A DNA stretch of 64,000 nucleotides from Opisthorchis felineus (GCA_004794785.1 SJOL01007155.1:801521-865520); one strand, 5' to 3'; counted from the stretch's first letter, positions 21,602 to 35,169 are shown. Notes: generated by a model from the sequence alone, not told the origin. Translations and numbers: made by a program.

Positions 21602-24600
21602 CTAACACGTGATAAGCATCAAGACGTATCGGAAGATAACCCCGAATGCCTAATAGCCAACTAATAGCAAAAACGCAGAGTTACACTCAGCTAAAACTAA
21701 CATCGACCGGTAAATTCGAGCCTGTCAAACTATTCAGCTAAAATGAATAACAGTGAAATTAAAAGACTTTCTTCCTAAAATCATTCAAACTACTTTCCAG
21801 TAATTTTTCTTTATACCAAAAGTCTAAATTTGGTTTCACCTTTGCGTGCACTCATCAATAAATCAACTACCACACTCCTCATGTTACACTAAAAACTCTA
21901 ATTGGAAGTAGACAGCAATTGTTTTTTTTTTCACAGAAAGCCTCGGTTAAATGATTTCAGCCTCCTGCTAGTTACGTGAGCATAAAACTTGTGATTTGCT
22001 AGTATTCATAGCAGATCAACACATCTTTTTAATTTTTAGTGGTAGTCTTTTGCTACAAAACCGCTATGTTTGGTATGCAGCCGACGAACGGAAGAGGACT
22101 TTTGGCACTTCGTGGACTATGTTGTTCTGCTACATTGTTAATATAGACCGAGATGAAACACTGTTTTGTATTATCTGGTTCGTTGAGTAGATGATGGTCG
22201 AGCTTGTTGACGTGCAGAGCCTGCTGCTGCCGCGCTCCTTACCACTGTTTACAGAAATGGTTCGAGTTGGTCTACACTCTAATTTCCTGGCTGTACTGAG
22301 AGGGTAGGTGCAACTTACTGTTTAATTTTCCTCCCATCTTCTCTATATCTAGCTGGGTGGGTGAGGCAACTTTATGGGCGTCTGGAAATTATGCAGTTGT
22401 ACAATTTCTAACCATGATCATCCTCGTCATATCTATTGTAGTTCTACGCAGAACCTATTCTATTACAGTTGGAGTCTGGTTTCATCGTACTACCTTCTCC
22501 TCTTTCCTTATTTTAAACGCTTCATCCAAGTACAGGCGCTGTCATGACTTTTACTTGAAGAGCCATGCTACGTCACATTCCCTCGCTCCGTGTAAGCAGA
22601 ACGACCTTCCTGGTGGGTGGCCTTAGAAAAGATACTGAAAAGTATATTTACGGCAAAATGTCCCCCATGCAAAAACTGAATGAATTGGGTCAAACCACAA
22701 TATGGAACTGAGTCTTGCGTCCTCACAACTTTACCTCACATAATCAAGTGTTAAATTTTTTGTCTTACCGGTCAGTCTGGGTGGGGACAATCGCGGGAGT
22801 AGTTGATCCGTAATTCAGTGTTGGCAACGATGTTCTGGACTGTTGAAACTCGGACAACCTATTCGGTTATTTTTACGGCTAGGCGACTGTGCAACTGAAT
22901 CAGGTAATAGCATCATACTGTTAGCCAAATTACCAAATCATACCAGGATGAGGCAGATGCAAATTTAATGTGCGATAAAGACGTCATGGACAGATGATTC
23001 GAAAGACCGTGATGTAGTGGACCCAAATAGTCAATAAATTATTATGCTGGATGAATTAATATAATCGATTTTTCCAACCTTACGGTTTTGGGCTGCTGCA
23101 TCCCAGAGACTGCTGGTTCCAATTAGGCTTTTTAAAAATTTTTTGATGCCAATTTTTATTCATTCAACCAGACATGAAACTCCTTTTTCGTACGGTGTGC
23201 TTTTGTGTAGATTGTTCACAAAGTGAGCAAGGTAAAGCGGAATCGAGCTTAATCAAGCGCGCCATAATGATACAGGTCTGATACACATGAGGAGGCTAAC
23301 ATGCTACAGGCTGTGTAAAACATGGTGATTACAGTCGAACTGTTGCAACAAGTAACGCACATAAATTGACTGATTGCGAAACCGGATTTTGTTGCGGTAT
23401 ATGTCGGATGAATAATCTTAGCCAGCGAGATGAATGGCACACGGCGTTAATCTGACATAGCGAAATGTGAAAAAAATTTTCCTCACTCGTTGGTGAGCTT
23501 TATAGGACCAAACTCTTTGGTAGACATGGTAACGGAATACACGTCAGGTTTGAGTCGCATGTGATTTGATGTTGTCCCTTCAGATGATTACTGTTTTGAC
23601 GTGTGCTTGACACACAAAAATTCATACGTGTTGGAATAGCCATGGTTTTCCTATGCTGAAAAAGGGTCTATGTAATGGGAGAGTTTCCGACTAAGGGTTG
23701 ATGGGGAAATACTCTACTCGGGTGAGCCGTGATTACTAATCGAAACAGCGTTTGCTTGGACTATCATACAACTTCATCCGTTGCCATTATAATGGTGCTT
23801 TCTATGTCCACGAGTGTATGGTTTCATACGCCTTTCGCTATTATTGGATGCTGATTATTTCAAGGTGGTGGCCCTCCGCAACGTGGCTAACTCTGAATAA
23901 TTACTTCTTTAGTTTACAGTTAAGAATAAAGGATTATACAACGACAAGCTTCAGCTCACCTATCCGTAAACAAACTATATTTGAAGGATTTGTCGGTTCC
24001 ACTCCGTAAATGGGAACTTGTTCAAGTGGATTTTATTAGCCTGAAACCATAAGCAACTTCCATTTTTAAAAATATCTTGTTGCTTTAAACTCTGTTTAAA
24101 TCCCCAGACGTTCCAAAGTCTGACAAAATCCAAAACCCATTGAAATCTTGACAGAAACTGATAAGAACTGCTTGGTTTACGCTCAGCAGGCGTGAGCTGG
24201 AATCCTTCAGCCGAGCCAGAAAATTAATGAAAACTGCGTATTCTGTAGCCAACTTCTATGGCGTCACTGACTCACCGAACAACCGGGGAACTCTTGGCCC
24301 AACAAGATCAGGTAATTTAGATGACTTCGTATGAACTAGTTGGTGGAATATGATCCAATAACTAAGCATAGTCATCCGGATTAAGAGTTATGGTTTGTTT
24401 GTTCCGATCAGATGTACTACCAGAGGTTGTTACTGTTATTATTCGTCGAATTTATTAGCACCTAGGTAGGTCTACAAATGGACCATTTTTGAAGTGACTG
24501 GTGCGTCGTAATAATAGCACCAGAGTGTAGATAACACAGTTTACATTTCGCAACTGAGGTGTCCAGGTTTCGTGACCCGAAACTCCTCTGGGCGTAACCT

Positions 24601-26689
24601 AAAATGTCTGATAAACACGCACAACCTCGGGTGAAGCTTGTATCATTCCTCAGCATGCTGTCTATGTCCATCTGAATCAATTAGACCGGGTGTTAAACCT
24701 TACAAGATGACAGGTTAAGCGACTAAACATCCTGCGTACGCCGATCAGCATCAAACGAGCGGTAATCAATGTGATGAGCCGTTAGTGTGGATGCAAACAA
24801 CCAGAGTACGAAGCGCGCTACCCTGAAGAAACCGAAAGCTGGAACACCGATCTATAATAGCAAGTGGGTGAAATCCGTTCATATCACCTGTAAAGTAAAC
24901 AGTGTGGTAGCAGCGGGTTCATTTTAAAAAAATTCCAGGCCAAACAGCGTTCGAAATCCTCATTCTCGTCTGACAAAGTTCTTCTAGGTAGGTCCACACC
25001 AAAGAAGGCCAGAAACCGTCTGGAGTTTTGCCATCAGTAAAACTTGCCAGCAGTGCGTATGTTTGGCAGCGCCGACATCCGATATGCGAGGCGAGCGTGT
25101 TAACTTTACTCCATAATCACGCGCTGGAAGCATCTAAATGATCACTTTGAACAGGAAAACGCGTTTACGCTTGAGCGGTGTGGATGGTGCGCACAACTTT
25201 ATTAAAGACAACCAGGTAACTGTTCTAGTTTTGGTGACGTAAAGCTAACGCGCCCTGCTATCACATCACGTGTGCAGAGCTGGAAGTCTGGTACTGTTAG
25301 TGAACTCTGATAAGAGGGCAACACGAATCCAAAGCTTCATATCTCCGGTGGGAGCCGGAACAGAAAAAGTGCCGTTTAGACAAGAATGACGTGAATAGAA
25401 ATCCGACCAATCCTGTAACCTCTTGAAGCTATCTTTCTCATTGCAAATGAAGTATGTTTAAAATTTCTAAATGAAATATTCGTGCCGCACACACTTTTGA
25501 TGTGCGTGTACTAACATTTTACTAAAGGTTCGTGTTCATCATGCGGTTAGAAATACGCCAAACTAATGCACAATGTACAGGGGTTTGAAGGTCAGCTGGT
25601 TTGGGTTAATCATTTTTACCGCCCAGCTGTAGTGCTACAAATTAAGTCCGACAGGTTGAAAGGTGCGGCTGGTTGTACACGCGACTAGCACCGATCCCCG
25701 CTGAGTTATATGCAGTTCGTACAGGTAATACTTACCTAATGTTTAACACACAAAAAAACATGCATGCACCATGGTTTAGGGGATTTTGGGGACAAATGAA
25801 ATTATGGGCGTGAGTTTTTACCGAGTACCTTCAAAACGTTCCGTAGAACAAGGAGCTTTTTCTCAGAGCAGATCGTGACGGTAATGGCCCAGGCTATGAA
25901 AGAACCGAATCAACTTATGCCACCTGAAAGTATGGGGCAATCTTCTTGCCATTACACCAGTAAGTGAATTGAGCTCTGATAGTCCTCCAGCGTAACTGTA
26001 CCAGAGAAGATAGCAGATCGCGGTGTTTGTGTTGTTATGGTGATGAAAACAAGGGTAGATCTGCCCCGTCTTACTGTGACGGTAAGGAAATAACTGCATA
26101 CAACAGTTCGTTTCAAAGGGAGACAGTCTCTGAAAGTACAGTGCACCACAAGAACAGGTACCTTTCTCCCGGAAGGATGTTTCATGTCCACCACGCTTAG
26201 TTAGCAACATTTCGGCTGTTCAAGACCATCTCCGGTATAGTATCAGTGTACAGGGTGGGGTATCACTTCAACTCAGATGAATGCTCCAGATATTCAGAAC
26301 CTACGTGCATCTATATGTAACTCATGAGAATGCTCCTGAATATACTAATCATTAGCTCCTACCGAACTTTTGTTCAGGCCTTTCTGTGTTGCCCATCTAG
26401 GCTGAAATGACCTTCAAAAAGTGTAGGTCAATGAGGAGTGCATGTCATAATAAAACACGAATTAAACAACGATAGGTAGTAGGAAATGGAAACATATTTA
26501 TTTATGCAACTTCATTCAGCTTATTTTCTAGCATACTTATATTCGATCACTGTGGAACCAAATAATTCGCACCAACAAATCAAACGAAATCAGAGTAACT
26601 CCACGGGAATAAATTTGTGTCGCACAGCGGCTACCGGAAAGCGATGACAGGCACTACGTGACAGCTGATCGGCCATTCGCTTTCTATAG
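21602..26689. other. no recognised gene; two unassigned minus-strand frames
   Basis: No transposon proteins are recognised. The 115- and 80-codon minus-strand frames at 25863-26210 overlap each other; the second contains IFSGTVTLEDYQSSIHLL and looks protein-like but has no matching family or splice frame. The 24.7-25.4 kb stretch is GC-richer yet closed in all frames, as expected for old decayed sequence. Confidence 0.4.
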
Positions 26690-27236
26690 TAAGGGGATTT
26701 TCACTTTGATGGACCGGAATTTTCGTTGCATGGTTCTACAGTGGGAACAATCAGAATCGCTATTTTTCCCTATTGCAATACTCAGTATTTGGAGTCTTCT
26801 TATGGAGGAAAACTGTATCTTCCGGCTAATGGTTGAACATTTTTTATTTAGTTCACGAGCGGCTGAACAGCAGTATGATTTGCCCTCACTCAGACAAGAT
26901 ACAGCACTGCTCATCCTCCAGTCACAGAAGCCACTTCACGTAATCACACTTAGTAACATGCTCCCCAAGTGTCAACTTCTCAGATGGAAATTTCACTCCT
27001 CTTGTGAAATTATTCTTCCTTTGAGCTACTTATAAGTTGATGTTGTCACTCGAGAGGCCAGTTAGTATGTGATCACCCGACGTGGTTCCCGTGACTGAAG
27101 GATGAGTGGCGCTATATCCAGAGTGCCAGCTAATCACGCTGCTGATCAGCTGCCCATGGCCGAAAGACTGAGTGTTGAAAATGCTGGCCGGGAGGTCCCT
27201 TGTTCGGAACTTCCTGGAGTTTCGTGAGATACACAT
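26690..27236. mobile_element. palindromic repeat (family C), two inverted arms
   Basis: The plus arm (about 26810-27030) and the minus arm (27236-27030) belong to the same family as 60640-60900. The plus arm shows CTTCCGGCTAATGGTTGAAC, then GCGGCTGAACAGCAGTATGATT and CCAGTCACAGAAGCCAC. The minus arm shows CCTCCCGGCCAGCATTTTCA, then GGGCAGCTGATCAGCAGCGT and TTCAGTCACGGGAACCAC. The arms meet near TTATAAGTTGATGTTGTCAC. At the outer left end, 26758-26795 keeps a worn version of the hammerhead-like segment seen at 60.6 kb (TTTTCCCTATTGCAATACTC). The 125-codon frame across it is incidental. Confidence 0.6.
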
Positions 27237-30200
27237 TTTTGATTATTTCCAGTACGGTTGAAACAGCTCTACGTTGCTTCCTGGCTTTTCAGAATAGGTT
27301 GGCTTTAATTACAGGACAAAATCTGAATCGAAACTTACCAAATCCCCGAAACTCACCGCCAGCCTGCTTTTTTACTGAGCAAAAGGAATTTTCTGAGACC
27401 AGGAAGCTTGCCTATTCTCACCGGTTCCACTTCTCTCAGTAAAACAGTAGCGAGCCGTGGAAAGGCATAACAGAGTTTTGTTTTCAAAACGTTGTCCTGC
27501 AATTCGGCTGTTTTTGGTCCACATCAATTTTTCGGCGGTGAGAAATCACATAAGAGAGCCCCTTGGTTGCACAGGAAACTATTCGCAAACCCACTCTAAA
27601 GGTTCACACGTGTGGAACATCGCCTCCTACAGAGTATGTAAATGCTTTCCCATAGAGTCGCTTATTTTCTGGTAGACTGACAATTAGTGTGCAGCCGGAA
27701 GGCTATTGATTTCAGACCGGTTCTCGAGACCGTTTTTACAGAACGAAAATGGGTGGAAATATTTGCCTTTCAGGTTTTGCTTTGTGTTTTTGAAAGTACT
27801 TTTTTGTTGACGTGCCCTAACTTCACGTAGTAATGTCAAAACAGGATTGATAAAAACCTGTGCATATGACCATGGCTTACAATTTTATAGAAGCCAGTTA
27901 TTAGATGTGCCCAGTAGTGGGGGCAAATTTCGTTCAGTCTTCATCTCCAAAAATCATATTCACCGAACTTGTCGTTAATCTTTTTCCCCGGTTACTGTGA
28001 GGAAAACACTGAGATGTTCCGAACGTGCCTCTTCCAGAAAGGAGCCCGGAAAGAAAATGGCTGGATCTAATTTGGGTGCTTGTTTCACAATTAGGTGTTA
28101 AAGCACATTGCTCCAAGTTTAAACGTTCGAAATTTCTCTTACTATTAGTGTGAATAAAGGACGACAAACCCGCATACAGGCCCCGATTGTTGCACTCCCA
28201 AAATGCAATAGCAGCATTGCATTTGTTTGTCTGTCACCTTAAAACTCGTTGTCCCGCATTTCTGTAAAACCATAAACGTGTTCTGAATGACCAGAAAAGG
28301 CGTCTCTTGCCAAAATAATGGTGGTGCTAGAATGAGGTGTAGTAAATCTGGCTTTGTGGTTACCATGGGTGATCTTTATCCCGAATATTTACAGGGAAGG
28401 TGATGCCCCGTTGGAGAATCGCCAAAACACTTGATCAGTGGATTGTCCCTGTGGGGAATTGTGGTGCTGCGTACGTGCCTAGTGTGCTGCGTTACGTTCT
28501 GTGTGTTATTTTTACGAGGTTAGGTTTGCTGGAATTGTGATTGTAAACGTAAGTGTGGATGAAGAGTATGATCGCGATTGAGTCGTTGCGTGCGATCTAT
28601 CCAACCGTTCGTCTTTTGGATCAGCCTTATCCAAATGGATGAAAGAGTGATACCATCACTACGATTGCTGTACTTGTCTCACAAGACATTCGCTCGCTGT
28701 ATCAGCTGCATACACACCGACGGGTTCCTCTCATGCCAATGTTGATTGTACAGTTCTCCATTAATGGACGTAACACAAAGAGCAAGGCTCTTTCTGTTTT
28801 ATTTTGTTTCCCGTCCCACGTACCTTGCAAATCATGTCTGCATTCGACGATCCCCACCTGGCCTTTTCTGTCTGTCCTTTCTAACATTCTCGATAGGGCA
28901 TCCTGTGCAAGTGATTTGGCAAACAGCTAATGTGGTCTTTCAGACTGATGGAGTCGATTTTTCCGCAAAACCGTAGTTGTTTTGTACTGTTTACTCGAAG
29001 CAGAGTATCGATCTGAAGGTTTGAGCGCTTTCTGATTAGGATTCGAGTTTCGGCGCCTGTAGAGGACATCCGCGCAAGCTATGCGCTTGGCATCTTACTG
29101 TGCTTAATTATTAGCGAGAGTAACCGATGGTGGTTTTGTAATGAGGTCTACTTTGGATGTCCGCCTTCTTTTAGCAAATTTTCAAGGCTATATTTCGTGG
29201 GTTGTTGAGTGTCACTTGAGCACTGTTTGTTGATTCGATCTGTCTTGCGTCCCACAATGACTCACCTAATCAGCTGGGATGTGAAATATAAGTGCCGCAG
29301 CGTAATTATCAGTCAGACTGTGTGGGCCTTCTCTGATTGTCCACGGTAAAAAATTGGTTCTTCTCTAGTGTCAAGGGACAATTCGTAGAATCAGTATTTT
29401 CATGTTCGAACAGGGTTTCAAGGTTGAAACTGATGCTCTAGCGCCGTTCATTTTGGCATGCTGAAGTGATTCTTCTCTAGAAGTGTGTATGACTGTAGAT
29501 TTATCATACACGCAACGAAGTAGAACACGCGGGGGTGAGCGAGTTATTGCGATGCTATTGTTCCATATGATGTAAAAATACTGACGAACACGGACGATAT
29601 AAGGGATCCCATAACAGCATCACTAATTTGTTCAAAAAGGAGATCTGAAGACTTAAAATGTGCGACTCATAGACGGAGCTCCATTTTCGCAATAATGTCG
29701 CTTCGTCTCAGGGGTGTCTTGTTTTCTTCTGAAATGCCGTTTTCCAAATTACAAGGCAAGGTGGTTAGACTCCCCTGGACTGGTACTCTGGTGCAGCGCG
29801 CAGTCACTACAAACCCCACGGCTGATTCGCCTTCATTGAGGACGGTAGGCTGAATGATCCGAACGAAATTGAAGAAGCCTTTTAGGTAGCTGACTGCAGT
29901 CCGTTGATAAGCTCTGAGAAAGTTCACGTTGTATTTCAAAAGCTTATATTTAGCGCAGGTGTTGTAGTAAACGTTTTGGAATATTGGTGTGTTCATGGTT
30001 AGTTGATCAAATGACTATTGATCTGGAATTGCCTTGCGGAAGTTTCATCCTCGAGTGGTAACAGAACGTCTGCAATTACGTTGCCGAACTCAGCGAACAG
30101 ATCAGCAGTCATCTAATTGGCTACTTACAACGTAGTCAACGGCTAGTTGAATGAAAAACCCGTTTAGGAAATAATAAATAGGACCAAGGACGCACCTCAT

Positions 30201-30527
30201 ATACCACGCACTTTTGGGCGTAGAAAGTTCTTTACACTTTTTAGTCCTTATTCTCAACCAAGCTGTTGTCATTATCCTGGAGGTTCATAATACCTTTGTT
30301 TGCCCTCATAAAGTGAAGTAATTAAGATTTTTGCACAGAACTCAATGCAACAAGCTGTTCTACGAACAGATCAATTTCGGCGGTTTGTTAAGCCTTCAGT
30401 ATACTGCACATCTTCAACCTAGATTAATCGAATTATTGGATAAGGGTTTAAAAAGAGACGGTCCCAAAAAGTGCATCACGTCAAGTTATTATTCGCCTTT
30501 CAGCCCGCTTGAAGGCCAACTGATGAA
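27237..30527. other. no recognised gene
   Basis: Frames up to 109 codons (29667-29996, minus) show no recognisable motif. There is no tandem array and no RT or endonuclease signature. Confidence 0.4.
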
Positions 30528-31019
30528 ATGAAAGCATCCAGGCAACCATTAAAGCAGGTGATTCACAAGCGTACATATTTGGCTGTGACCGTGTATGAGG
30601 GTATTATGCATTCTAAGAAAGTCCGTCAAGCATTGAATGCATCTGTTTCAAATCAATCCTCTATTCTTCCTAAAACTGTCTACAAGTCGCTCAAACTAGT
30701 CCGCACCATCGAGACTGCTTTCGGCTCAGCTTGCCTAGAAGAATCATTCAGCTGATGCACGCGTACACTTCCAAGGCCAGGTAGATTACGAGGACGACTG
30801 TCTCAGAAACTCTCAGGGTCCTTTTTGCCATCATCAGCGTCTGATATAGCTGGTACTCTTAGTAACCTTTCAGGACCCTGTGAAAATTCAAAACAACCGA
30901 TCACCGTGTCTGCTGTTTTCTTCCCCTATATAGTGACGATGAGGAGGAAAGAAAGGAGATGTGGTGAAGGAAGTTCACTATTGCACTCCACTTTGAAGAG
31001 CTCAAAAAGCATTCGCTGA
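30528..31019 (+). CDS. candidate coding segment broken by one stop
   Basis: Frame 3 stays open for 164 codons except for a single TGA at 30753-30755. The part before the stop includes VIHKRTYLAVTVYEGIMHSK; the part after reads RLRGRLSQKLSGSFLPSSAS and is Ser-rich. An acceptor-like ATCATTCAG lies at 30742-30750, immediately before the region holding the stop, so the second half could be a separate exon read from there. It could also be a decayed gene. No homology is recognised. Confidence 0.2.
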
Positions 31020-31383
31020 GACTACGAGATATGCAAAGATAATACAGAGGACGTTTTTACCGCTTTGGTCTTCGTCACTATCCGTGCTATCACTGAGCTT
31101 TTCCTCTTCGACGCATTTCACCAAGAGTATACATGAGCATAGTGAAACCCGTTCATTTTTGGAGGTGAAATAAGTTTGTTTATCTCACATTTTGCAAGTA
31201 CTATGCTAATATTAATATATTTAATGCAAAATGGTGTTTTCAACTACCAAAACTGTTAAGTTTATTCGCAAATACTGATTTGTATACCAATTCTTCAACT
31301 GAATATGTTACACAAAGTCCACCTTTTGCTTCGTTTGTTGCGACATTCGAGACATCTCAGTATATTTTTCTGAAGAAAAAATA

Positions 31384-31550
31384 CTCATAAGATTACTGCC
31401 TCGGGAACCCGCGACTGGTTTCGCACATCTCCTTTGGGCTCATCAGGTACACGCAGGACCAGAATTTTCGTCAACCTTTAGCTTAATTTGGACGGAATTC
31501 GCGCAGTCTGTAAATTGATTCGGTTTAAACTTTTTCTGCAACCTTATGAG
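31384..31550. mobile_element. short family A repeat with inverted ends
   Basis: A compact copy of about 165 bp begins TACTCATAAGATTACTG and ends CTGCAACCTTATGAGTA, giving imperfect inverted termini of about 17 bp. Between them lie the ribozyme-like core (31408-31451, minus) and the conserved TTTTCGTCAACCTT block. It has lost most of the arm seen at 7.4 kb. No coding capacity. Confidence 0.65.
31408..31451 (-). ncRNA. hammerhead-like ribozyme motif, all core bases kept
   Basis: On the minus strand the order is GTAC, CTGATGA (31446-31440), a changed helix II beginning GCCC and ending GTGC, GAAAC (31422-31418), CAGTC ending at the predicted cleavage site (31413), then GCGGG. All invariant core positions (CTGANGA, GAAA, a TC cleavage dinucleotide) are intact, unlike most copies here. 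Helix II can form only about two firm pairs (GC with GC) and helix I pairs less well than the family consensus. Activity as a monomer is doubtful; dimer-assisted folding through helix III is known for PLE hammerheads. Confidence 0.6.
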
Positions 31551-34005
31551 TAGTGGGTTTTGTATGAGCAATTTACTACGATATCTTAAGTGTCGTCCTA
31601 CTGAAACACTTACATATACACGCAAACATGTACATGCAACCAAATTGCCCAGCTCAGCGAACAAACCAACGACTATGAAACATATACAGCTTGTACAGCA
31701 CATTCAGCTGAAGAAGTCCGTCACGAACGAGAGACTTGGCTGTATTTTAGTTTAGTCACCCAGAAGAACTAAATTAGTTTGCGGATAGGTGAGTTTTACG
31801 AAGTTGTGTTCTGCTTACATGAAGTGTAACGAACTTTTCCTGGTAGTCGTATGCGTCAGCTACAAGAAGGCCTCTGCTACAGCTGTTTGATCTGAAGTGC
31901 GCATTTTTCTCTCCCTTTCAAATAATGTTTCCACTAATCTTCGTTTACATGCAGTGGACGGGAAACCAGTGGAGTACAGATATGGCAACTTCATTTGACT
32001 TTATGATAGACCGTTCATCGAAGGGTCCCATTTGGGATGTCGAGGCATGAAGAATTTTGGGCTGGCTGGAATTCCAGTTATTTCAACTTCATAGAACTCT
32101 GAAAGGTTGGGGTGGATATTATTCATAGTTATTCATGGCCACCCAAAAGTTGTTCGTGGCACCAAAAAAATAAACTAGAATTGCGGTCAGAAGTAAAAAT
32201 TAAGGTGGTATTCATATACCGCTTGGAGAGGTAAGAACTTGAGGTATTACAACAGAATCGTCCCACAACCTCCCTGGAAAATATCAGCCCAGCTTAGACC
32301 AAATGAGATGTCATCTGCAAACTACCAGCTTGTCTATAAGCAGTTTCTCCTAAATAAAAGTGAATGTTTTGTGCACAGAGTGGTATAAGAGTTCCTAGTA
32401 ATTTAACTCACACGTCTATTGATGCACGATGTGCAGTAATATGGTCGCAGCGGTAAGCTACTGTCTTCATTGTGGGAACTTGCATAAAAAATGAATCAAC
32501 GTTCATGGAGGACAACGTCCAAAAGTCTACTGATAAACTGTCAAGTGTTTGGTGAGGCTGAAAAGGGTGTCCCAAACAACGAAGGTCAAAACATTTCGAA
32601 TCGCAGCAATACTGTCTATCGGTCAACGAACAAGTTTAGGATAGACTGAATTTCGCATGTGGATTTTTGGTGAACCCCTCGTTCCAGTTTGTCTGAGGCG
32701 CTCCGACTCGGATTGAATACCACGCAGTTTAAGTAGCTAAAGGTTCCTGGTCGCTTGCTTTTCAACCAAGACGTTGTTATCAGGAGTTGCACCTCTCCTA
32801 AACGTTCGTTCGTCCCCTAGGATTCAAGTCCTTCTTTTTACGCACTCCTTCCCCGTCTTTGATTTTTTATCTAATCATGAAACACAGCTGCCTGACATCT
32901 TACAGCGGTCGACATTGAACAACATACAATATCAGATAAGAATTTGTCTGATATATCCAACAACCCAGCTGTAAACAGCATGTTTCTCTCACTGACACTG
33001 GAAAAGAGATCCTCCGTTTTGTCGCACCGGTCCTCCAATCGGATATTCAAACTCAATGACAAAGTCTCCAATTGGAGTTTAGTGAATGACGTCGGAGAAG
33101 GATTGTGCACAAATTTGGCTAATGTCATGGTTTTTGCTTAAACTTTACTCCATATATTGCGAAATACATTTTATTAAACTAACGGTCACTCAACGGACAA
33201 AGTTTGTTCTTCGTCCCTTTTCTGAACTCGGCCACATACAAAAAATCAGATACCAAGAAATAACAAAGAGGTTACACTGTATCATTCTTTTGATGGATTA
33301 ATCTCTCCATAAACAAAGTTGAAGTTACCTGGAGTGCTTTTGTATGGAGCCTGCTGCCAAGCCCACTCAAGTGTTATTTATTCGGAAAATCCTTCAATGT
33401 TTTTTTTTGAAAAATTGTTTGCAGTCGCAATTTTGCGTGTAAAACGCAAAGCAGACAGCGCTTGAGGCAAAAGTGTAAATAACGATAATGATAAAAACAA
33501 ATAATAATAACGGATAACTGGCTTTTATGTCGTTTTGAAAAAATAAACTGGGTTGGTTGTAGAAGACTCAAGTTTTGCCACACCTTATGACAAGCAAACA
33601 GTTGTTCAGTGCCCTTAACATAATGCTAATTGAATACACCCTTCCTACTTTAGCACAAAAAATGACTAGCCTCAAGTGGTACTAGATAGAGTAGAGTGCA
33701 TTTTCAGGCAGCCTTATAAACGTCCATTTGAATTATGACCCAATTATGCGTGGATTCAGCATAAAGGTTGTTGGCGAAACAAATTTAGCATTCTCAATGG
33801 ACTTCTCCCAGTGTACACTCAGTGGTGAATGGTTCCAAACTCTTGAGGCGTAAGAAGTTGCTAATGTTAGGACTGTAATACCATCTTATGGTGGCTGAGC
33901 TGTTATGCTCTTGATCAGGAGGGTTACGGTTGAAATTCAAAAACATTTTCCGGACGCTGGAATATGGAATCCATAGTTGAGTTATTTTCAGAATTGAATG
34001 AAGTA
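31551..34005. other. no recognised gene
   Basis: Short frames only. There is an AT-rich zone near 33.3-33.6 kb. No transposon protein motif was found. Confidence 0.45.
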
Positions 34006-34035
34006 GCAGTACTAGGTACTGCAGTACTAGGTAAC
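34006..34035. repeat. two-copy 15-bp tandem duplication
   Basis: GCAGTACTAGGTACT is followed at once by GCAGTACTAGGTAAC. It sits just upstream of the PLE fragment. A link to the insertion is possible but not shown. Confidence 0.9.
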
Positions 34036-34144
34036 CTTGTTTGGGGTTAGGTGCATCACCTGATGAAACTAGCTGCTAAATTGTTTCCACATTACTACAG
34101 AAAGTGGACGAGCAGTCAAGCACGGTGGTATTCACCTGCGCCTA

Positions 34145-35165
34145 AATCCGATAGACTTCGGAAGAATCTATGGGCTGCCAAAAATACAAAAAACAGGCAC
34201 TCCTGTACGTCCCATCTTAGACTATATTACTTTTTCCAACTTACAACTTATCTATATACATACGTGGTTTTTTAATCCGTATTATTTTTTTTTATAATAT
34301 GCTCCAATTTAGCTATATCGCTGGTGATGAAGTAGCCGTCAGCTTTGACGTAACAGCTCTTTATACTAGTTTACCAATTAACAGCTGTTTGTCTTTTCTG
34401 TCCTCTACTTTATGTGACGATATACCTCTATCACAGAGAACAACCTTATCCCATGTTGATATCATTACTGGTGTTAAACTCTCATTAAGACCACTTTTTT
34501 CACCAATCAAAAGGTACTCCATAGGCAACCTGAGTGTGTCACAATAAGCTCTCCAGTATCACCCACAGTGACTAATCTACTCTTGTATTACTCTGAAACT
34601 AGGGCCTTACGTGACTTCGCCCATCTACCACCCACCTGGCGAAGAACCGTTGGCGACATATTTGCTGTCACATTAGCCGCACAACGACAAACCTTCCTAA
34701 ACTGCTTGAACGAACAAGTATTGTAAAATTCAAGATAGAAACTGAGAGCGAATGGAGAACAATTTGTTCCCTGGACTACAAGCTATCTGTTAGCACCAAC
34801 CATGGACTCTCAGTGGGAACACTCAGAAAACCCGCACATTCAGACAAGTGCTTGCGCTGTAACTCTTCGCATCCATACTACGTCAAACGCGCAGTCGCCG
34901 GATAGTTGGTGAATCGTGTCAAGAAACTATGCTCAGATGAGTCCGTACAAGCAGGGTATCACAGCAAAATTAATAACCCATATGTCTCGTTGTCCAGCAA
35001 ATGGGGAGAAAGCTACCCGGAACGGTGAGAAGAAAACCCGATGGACACTGTGGGAATACCCTGTCGAAATGGCGCCTCAGATGCCTTTCAAAAGATGCTT
35101 CAGGATTACGATATTAAAACATTCATTTAAATCGGTAACAACTTAAAACAACACCTTGTTTGGGC
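34145..35165 (+). pseudogene. Penelope-like element reverse transcriptase, broken
   Basis: PLE RT landmarks occur in order across several frames. RIYGLPKIQKTGTPVRPILD lies at 34163-34222. Motif A is VSFDVTALYTSLPI (34338-34379). A worn motif B is SSPVSPTVTNLLLYYSE (about 34550-34600). The catalytic motif reads TVGDIFAV (34647-34670) where intact PLEs have YVDD, so the first catalytic Asp is lost. A later segment includes GTLRKPAHSDKCLRCNSSHP, and a relic of the RT tail lies near 35130. Stops and at least three frame changes rule out function. No endonuclease domain follows; similarity stops where the minus-strand LINE begins. Confidence 0.8.
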
Positions 35166-35169
35166 TTAA

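Noticed and set aside
26658..27035. 125-codon plus-strand protein
   Set aside because: The frame runs through one arm of a palindromic repeat whose other copies do not keep it open.
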